Below the pieces are notes generated by a model. That model worked only from the letters and a program-made list of their open reading frames with translations. It was not told where the DNA came from and ran no database searches. A stretch of 64,000 nt of DNA, taken from assembly GCA_027449865.1 (NCBI GenBank), contig DAIDKV010000148.1:47160-111159 (forward strand), in the 5' to 3' direction. This document shows positions 60,955 through 64,000 of this stretch, piece after piece. The position numbers and the translations under genes were made by a program. Position 1 is the first letter of the stretch; each line of letters starts with the position of its first letter. The stretch comes from Planctomycetales bacterium (lineage in GTDB: Bacteria; Planctomycetota; Planctomycetia; Isosphaerales; Isosphaeraceae).

Positions 60955-62388
60955 TCAAAGGCCCGCCATCGCGTGCTGCTTGGCCTTTCGGCGGGCGATG
61001 TGCGGTTTAAAATCGCGCTTGTCGATCTGATAGCGGCGGAGCTTTGCGCTGATGCTCCGCCGGGTCAGGCCGCAATGGTGGGCACACGGCTCGATCCGTC
61101 CTCGGTATTTCTCCAGAACCCGCTGCAGGTAGGCGATCTCGATCCGCTCCGTCAGCTCGGCGGTGATCTCCGGGAGCGGACGTTGGTGGTCGAATTCCAG
61201 GGTCAACGGCTCGTCGTGCTGTGGAACAATCTGCGGCGGCAGGTTCTCCGGCTCGATCACCGGACCCGGCGTGATCACCACCGACTGCTCCAGAACGTGC
61301 TCCAGTTCGCGGACGTTCCCCGGCCAGTCGTACGAGAGCAGTCGCGAGAGGGACGCCCGCGAGAGCGTTCGCCGCTGCAACCCGCGGTCGGCCAGCTTCG
61401 CGAGAAAGTGCTCGACGAGGATCGGAATATCCTCCAGCCGCTCGCGCAGTGGCGGCAAGTCGATCTTCACCACGTTGAGCCGGTAGAACAGATCCTCGCG
61501 GAACTTATCCCTGGCGACCGCCTCGCGGAGCTTCACGTTCGTCGCCGCGACGACCCGACAATTCGCCTGGATCGGCTCGGTCCCGCCCACTCGCTCGAAC
61601 CGGCCGTCCTGGAGCACGCGGAGCAACTTCGCCTGCATCCCCATCGGCATGTCGCCGATCTCGTCAAGGAAGAGCGTACCGCCCGAGGCCAGCTCGAACC
61701 GCCCCTTCTTCTGGCGGTCGGCCCCGGTGAACGACCCCTTTTCGTGGCCGAAAAGCTCGCTCTCCAGTAGGTTCTCCGGCAGCGCCGCGCAGTTCACAGC
61801 CAAAAGCGGCCCATCCCGGGTCACGTCGCTGGAGTGAATCGCCTGGGCCACCAGTTCCTTGCCCGTGCCCGTCTCCCCCGTGACCAGAACGGTACACGGC
61901 GACGAGGCGACCCGCGCCACCCGATCGAAGACCTCGAGCATTCCGAGGCTCCGGCCGATCAGGTTGTGATAGGCGTGCTTCTTGCGGAGTCGGCCTCGAA
62001 GGTCGGCGACCTCATCGATCAGCCTCCGATCCTCGAGCGCCTGGGTGACGATCATCTCCAGGCGGATGGGATCGATCGGCTTGAGGATCATGTCATAGGC
62101 GCCGAGCTTCATGGCCTCGACGGCGGCCTCGACGGTCGCGTGGCCTGTCATCGCGATCGCGGTGACAGGCATCTCGCGCTCGCGGATTTCGCGGATCAAC
62201 TCCAGTCCGCTGATCCCGGGGAGTTGAAGGTCGGTCAGCACCAGCGAGCAAGGATTCTCGACCAGCCATTCCAGGGCCGCCGTGCCGTCCGGTGCCACGG
62301 CGATCCGACGATCGCGAGAGTCCAGCACCTGGGTCAGTTGCTGGCAAATCAGCGGGCTGTCGTCCACCACGAGGATGCGTCGATCCAT
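60955..62388 (-). CDS. NtrC-family sigma-54-dependent response regulator
   Basis: A 477-residue transcription activator. A receiver domain (residues 1-120) has the acidic pair in LVVDDSPL, phospho-acceptor Asp53 in LVLTDLQLPG and Lys in DMILKPIDPIRLE. The sigma-54 AAA+ domain (about 140-370) has Walker A VTGETGTGKELVA, the loop GSFTGADRQKKGRFE (usually GAFTGA, so the Ala is Ser), Walker B GGTLFLDEIGDM, and the sensor region LFYRLNVVKIDLPPLRER. The C-terminal Fis-type helix-turn-helix is EPCAHHCGLTRRSISAKLRR. ATG at 62388 is preceded by GAGGG. No histidine kinase is next to it, so it is an orphan regulator within this window. Confidence 0.93.
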   Translation of the reverse strand: MDRRILVVDDSPLICQQLTQVLDSRDRRIAVAPDGTAALEWLVENPCSLVLTDLQLPGISGLELIREIREREMPVTAIAMTGHATVEAAVEAMKLGAYDMILKPIDPIRLEMIVTQALEDRRLIDEVADLRGRLRKKHAYHNLIGRSLGMLEVFDRVARVASSPCTVLVTGETGTGKELVAQAIHSSDVTRDGPLLAVNCAALPENLLESELFGHEKGSFTGADRQKKGRFELASGGTLFLDEIGDMPMGMQAKLLRVLQDGRFERVGGTEPIQANCRVVAATNVKLREAVARDKFREDLFYRLNVVKIDLPPLRERLEDIPILVEHFLAKLADRGLQRRTLSRASLSRLLSYDWPGNVRELEHVLEQSVVITPGPVIEPENLPPQIVPQHDEPLTLEFDHQRPLPEITAELTERIEIAYLQRVLEKYRGRIEPCAHHCGLTRRSISAKLRRYQIDKRDFKPHIARRKAKQHAMAGL

Positions 62389-62713
62389 GGCGCCCTCATC
62401 CAAGGTTGAGGCGGGTGGCCAATCTCCTGAGAACCAAACCCGGGGCCCCACCCGCCCGGTTCCGGGAAGGAGGGTGCGCCATTGGGCTCGGTCACGATGC
62501 AGGTTCCTAACCTACGTTCCCGTCGCGGATTGTCAAGCGGCCTTGCTCGAAATGGCCGCGATGTTCTCCACGCTCATCATCCGCATTCGATTATTGTGTT
62601 GGACGAAATTTTCCTTGACGACCTGCTCAATGCTCGGATTTGATAAGTGTGACCATTCTGTTCTACTGTAGATTTGGCTAATCGATCTGTTGGTCGTGCG
62701 GAAGGAGTTCGTC

Positions 62714-63823
62714 ATGGTCCGCTTGCGTCTCAGGTCCGGGCGCCGCGCCTTCACGTTGATCGAGTTGCTGGTAGTGATTGCGATCATCGCGATATTGATC
62801 GCGCTGTTGCTCCCAGCCGTGCAGGCGGCGCGCGAGGCGGCGCGTCGGATTCAGTGTACGAACAATTTGAAGCAGCTTGGGCTGGCGATGCACAATTATC
62901 ACTCGGCGGTGAACTCGCTCCCCTGGGGTGCCGGCCATACCGATCGGAGGTATGCCTGGTGCAATTCCTCGACGATCGCGCAGCTTCTGGCTTACTTCGA
63001 GCAAGGAACGCTGTTCAACGCGACGAATTTCTGGTGCCAGTGTGGCGCTCCTCCGGGCCCCTCGGCGTTCGACCCGGTCAGCATGACGGTGAACTCGACG
63101 GTCAACGACATGACCATCAACATGCTGATCTGCCCCTCAGACCTGGATCGGCTCTCGACGGTCCAGCCGAACAGCCGTCCGGTGATTCCCGCGCCGGGGC
63201 ACACGAACTACAATTCGAGCTGCGGAACCAACCCCGATTGCTACTATTCGAAGCAAGGCCCGTTTTCCTTCGACGGGATGTTTGGCTGTGCCGATGTGGT
63301 TCGGCCGATCAACTTCGCCGCCGTTACGGATGGTTTGAGCAACACCGCGGCTTTCAGCGAGCGGGTCAAGGGGATCTGCTTCAGCTATAACAATGCCTCG
63401 ACCCGGCAAGAGGTTGACTACCTCACTCCGACATCCTCGCCGACCCAGGCGCCCACGAGCTGGGAGTCGATCGCCTACGAAAACAGCGCTCCGCAGGCGG
63501 CCTACCAGGCGTGCCTGAACCTCGGTGCCCCCAAGACGACGGCGCAGATATTCGGAAACTGGGCTTATGGCTCGGCCTGGCTGGCCTCGGGCGAGACGAT
63601 GAACCAGTACAACCACGGGATGCCGCCAAATACCATCGCCTGTGGCTATGGCGGGACCGTCTACGGGATCATGGCCTCGGCCTCGAGCCGGCATCCTGGC
63701 GTTGTCAACGTTCTCTTTGCCGATGGCTCGGTCCACGCGATCAAGAACTCGATCGCGGTCAACATCTGGTGGGCGCTGGGGACACGTGGCAATGGCGAGG
63801 TGATCTCGTCGGATTCCTACTGA
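62714..63823 (+). CDS. DUF1559 protein with prepilin-type N-terminus
   Basis: A 369-residue protein typical for planctomycetes. The start is ATG at 62714 with GAAGGAG six bases upstream. A class III/prepilin leader is clear: [28 protein letters not shown] with cleavage and methylation at the Phe after the Ala. The DUF1559 body follows with [28 protein letters not shown], then beta-rich sequence with Cys pairs ([20 protein letters not shown]), and the C-terminal H-x9-DG tail [21 protein letters not shown]. It is expected to be processed by a prepilin peptidase and to form a pseudopilin-like or surface structure. Such genes are present in large numbers in planctomycetes. Confidence 0.92.
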   Translation: MVRLRLRSGRRAFTLIELLVVIAIIAILIALLLPAVQAAREAARRIQCTNNLKQLGLAMHNYHSAVNSLPWGAGHTDRRYAWCNSSTIAQLLAYFEQGTLFNATNFWCQCGAPPGPSAFDPVSMTVNSTVNDMTINMLICPSDLDRLSTVQPNSRPVIPAPGHTNYNSSCGTNPDCYYSKQGPFSFDGMFGCADVVRPINFAAVTDGLSNTAAFSERVKGICFSYNNASTRQEVDYLTPTSSPTQAPTSWESIAYENSAPQAAYQACLNLGAPKTTAQIFGNWAYGSAWLASGETMNQYNHGMPPNTIACGYGGTVYGIMASASSRHPGVVNVLFADGSVHAIKNSIAVNIWWALGTRGNGEVISSDSY

Positions 63824-64000
63824 GCGAACGATTCTCGGCGATCGCTCGGGCTCATCGGGCTAGACCCAAAACAAGCGTTATATATTAGTCGGCCGAGCGG
63901 CACGGCATCACATGTATCGGATTATCATTGAACGTACCTTCTACGACCCGGAGCCCTCGGGCCCCGTCCTTCGATCCGGCCTCATCTTCCCTCATGCATC

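Noticed and set aside
62600..62690. TTGACG ... TGATAA as a promoter for the DUF1559 gene
   Set aside because: The spacing of about 20 bases is too long for a standard sigma-70 promoter and the match is weak.
63912..64000. Open frame starting MYRIIIERTFYDPEP at the end of the window
   Set aside because: Only 29 codons are visible, there is no Shine-Dalgarno and no recognisable motif, so it could be chance.
1..64000. CRISPR arrays, tRNA and rRNA genes, integrases, transposases
   Set aside because: None was recognised in either strand: no regularly spaced repeats, no tRNA arm patterns, and no transposase or recombinase motifs.

Overview
The window looks like chromosome from a GC-rich planctomycete, most probably of the Isosphaeraceae/Gemmataceae type. 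The reasons are seen in the sequence: an LpxC-FabZ fusion followed by lpxA, a DUF1559 protein with a prepilin-type N-terminus, two exported proteases that begin with the planctomycete 'L-x-x-R-x-[LF]-S' motif, many proline- and arginine-rich hypothetical proteins, and a dispersed palindrome of a kind seen in planctomycete genomes. No tRNA, rRNA, CRISPR array, phage, integrase or transposase was recognised. No clearly new defence or mobile system is visible. The most unusual items are a gene relic, repeats, a His/Cys-rich exported protein and some variant enzymes.

Layout. 1-2.6 kb: the end of a DUF697 protein, a small membrane-anchored protein, a Nif3-family protein and a small hypothetical. 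3-7.7 kb: an MECR-like reductase, a two-domain rhodanese and an ABC exporter pair (TTG-started ATPase plus ABC_export-type permease). 7.8-11.8 kb: a tight operon for a Tat-exported three-subunit molybdenum hydroxylase of the PaoABC/xanthine dehydrogenase family, followed by a small Cys-containing protein. 11.9-16.3 kb: a sedolisin-like protease, an SDR epimerase and a trypsin-like protease. 16.4-23.6 kb: a membrane-anchored FGE-sulfatase-fold protein without the catalytic cysteines, an old-yellow-enzyme reductase, a GH63/MGH1-like glycosidase and an aldo/keto reductase. 23.6-30.4 kb: a His-rich exported protein, thyX, a UvrD-type helicase, hypotheticals, a 40-residue basic peptide, a single-domain response regulator and a DUF4239 membrane protein.

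30.6-39.2 kb: a large membrane/TPR protein, a Lys/Ala/Pro-rich protein, a decayed copy of the 3' end of a Gfo/Idh/MocA gene, and a MacB/DevA-type exporter (ATPase, FtsX permease, HlyD-like adaptor). 39.4-43.9 kb: an outer-membrane operon on the minus strand, Skp/OmpH - LpxC/FabZ - LpxA - Gfo/Idh, consistent with lipid A synthesis and possibly with 3-amino-3-deoxy lipid A. 44-48.5 kb: a TIGR03032 protein, then an ECF sigma factor, a zinc-type anti-sigma factor and an exported hypothetical in one operon. 48.7-58.3 kb: a CHAD protein, a copper-type P-ATPase with YHS and heavy-metal-binding domains, a DksA-type zinc-finger protein, an SppA peptidase, an exported GH-A-like glycosidase and a WD40 protein. 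58.4-64 kb: pabC and pabB (translationally coupled), a perfect 24-bp-arm palindrome, an NtrC-type regulator and the DUF1559 protein.

Gene starts were moved inward from the longest possible reading frame wherever a Shine-Dalgarno sequence, domain boundary or overlap with a neighbour argued for it; each case is stated. All family assignments are by eye from motifs, without a database search.
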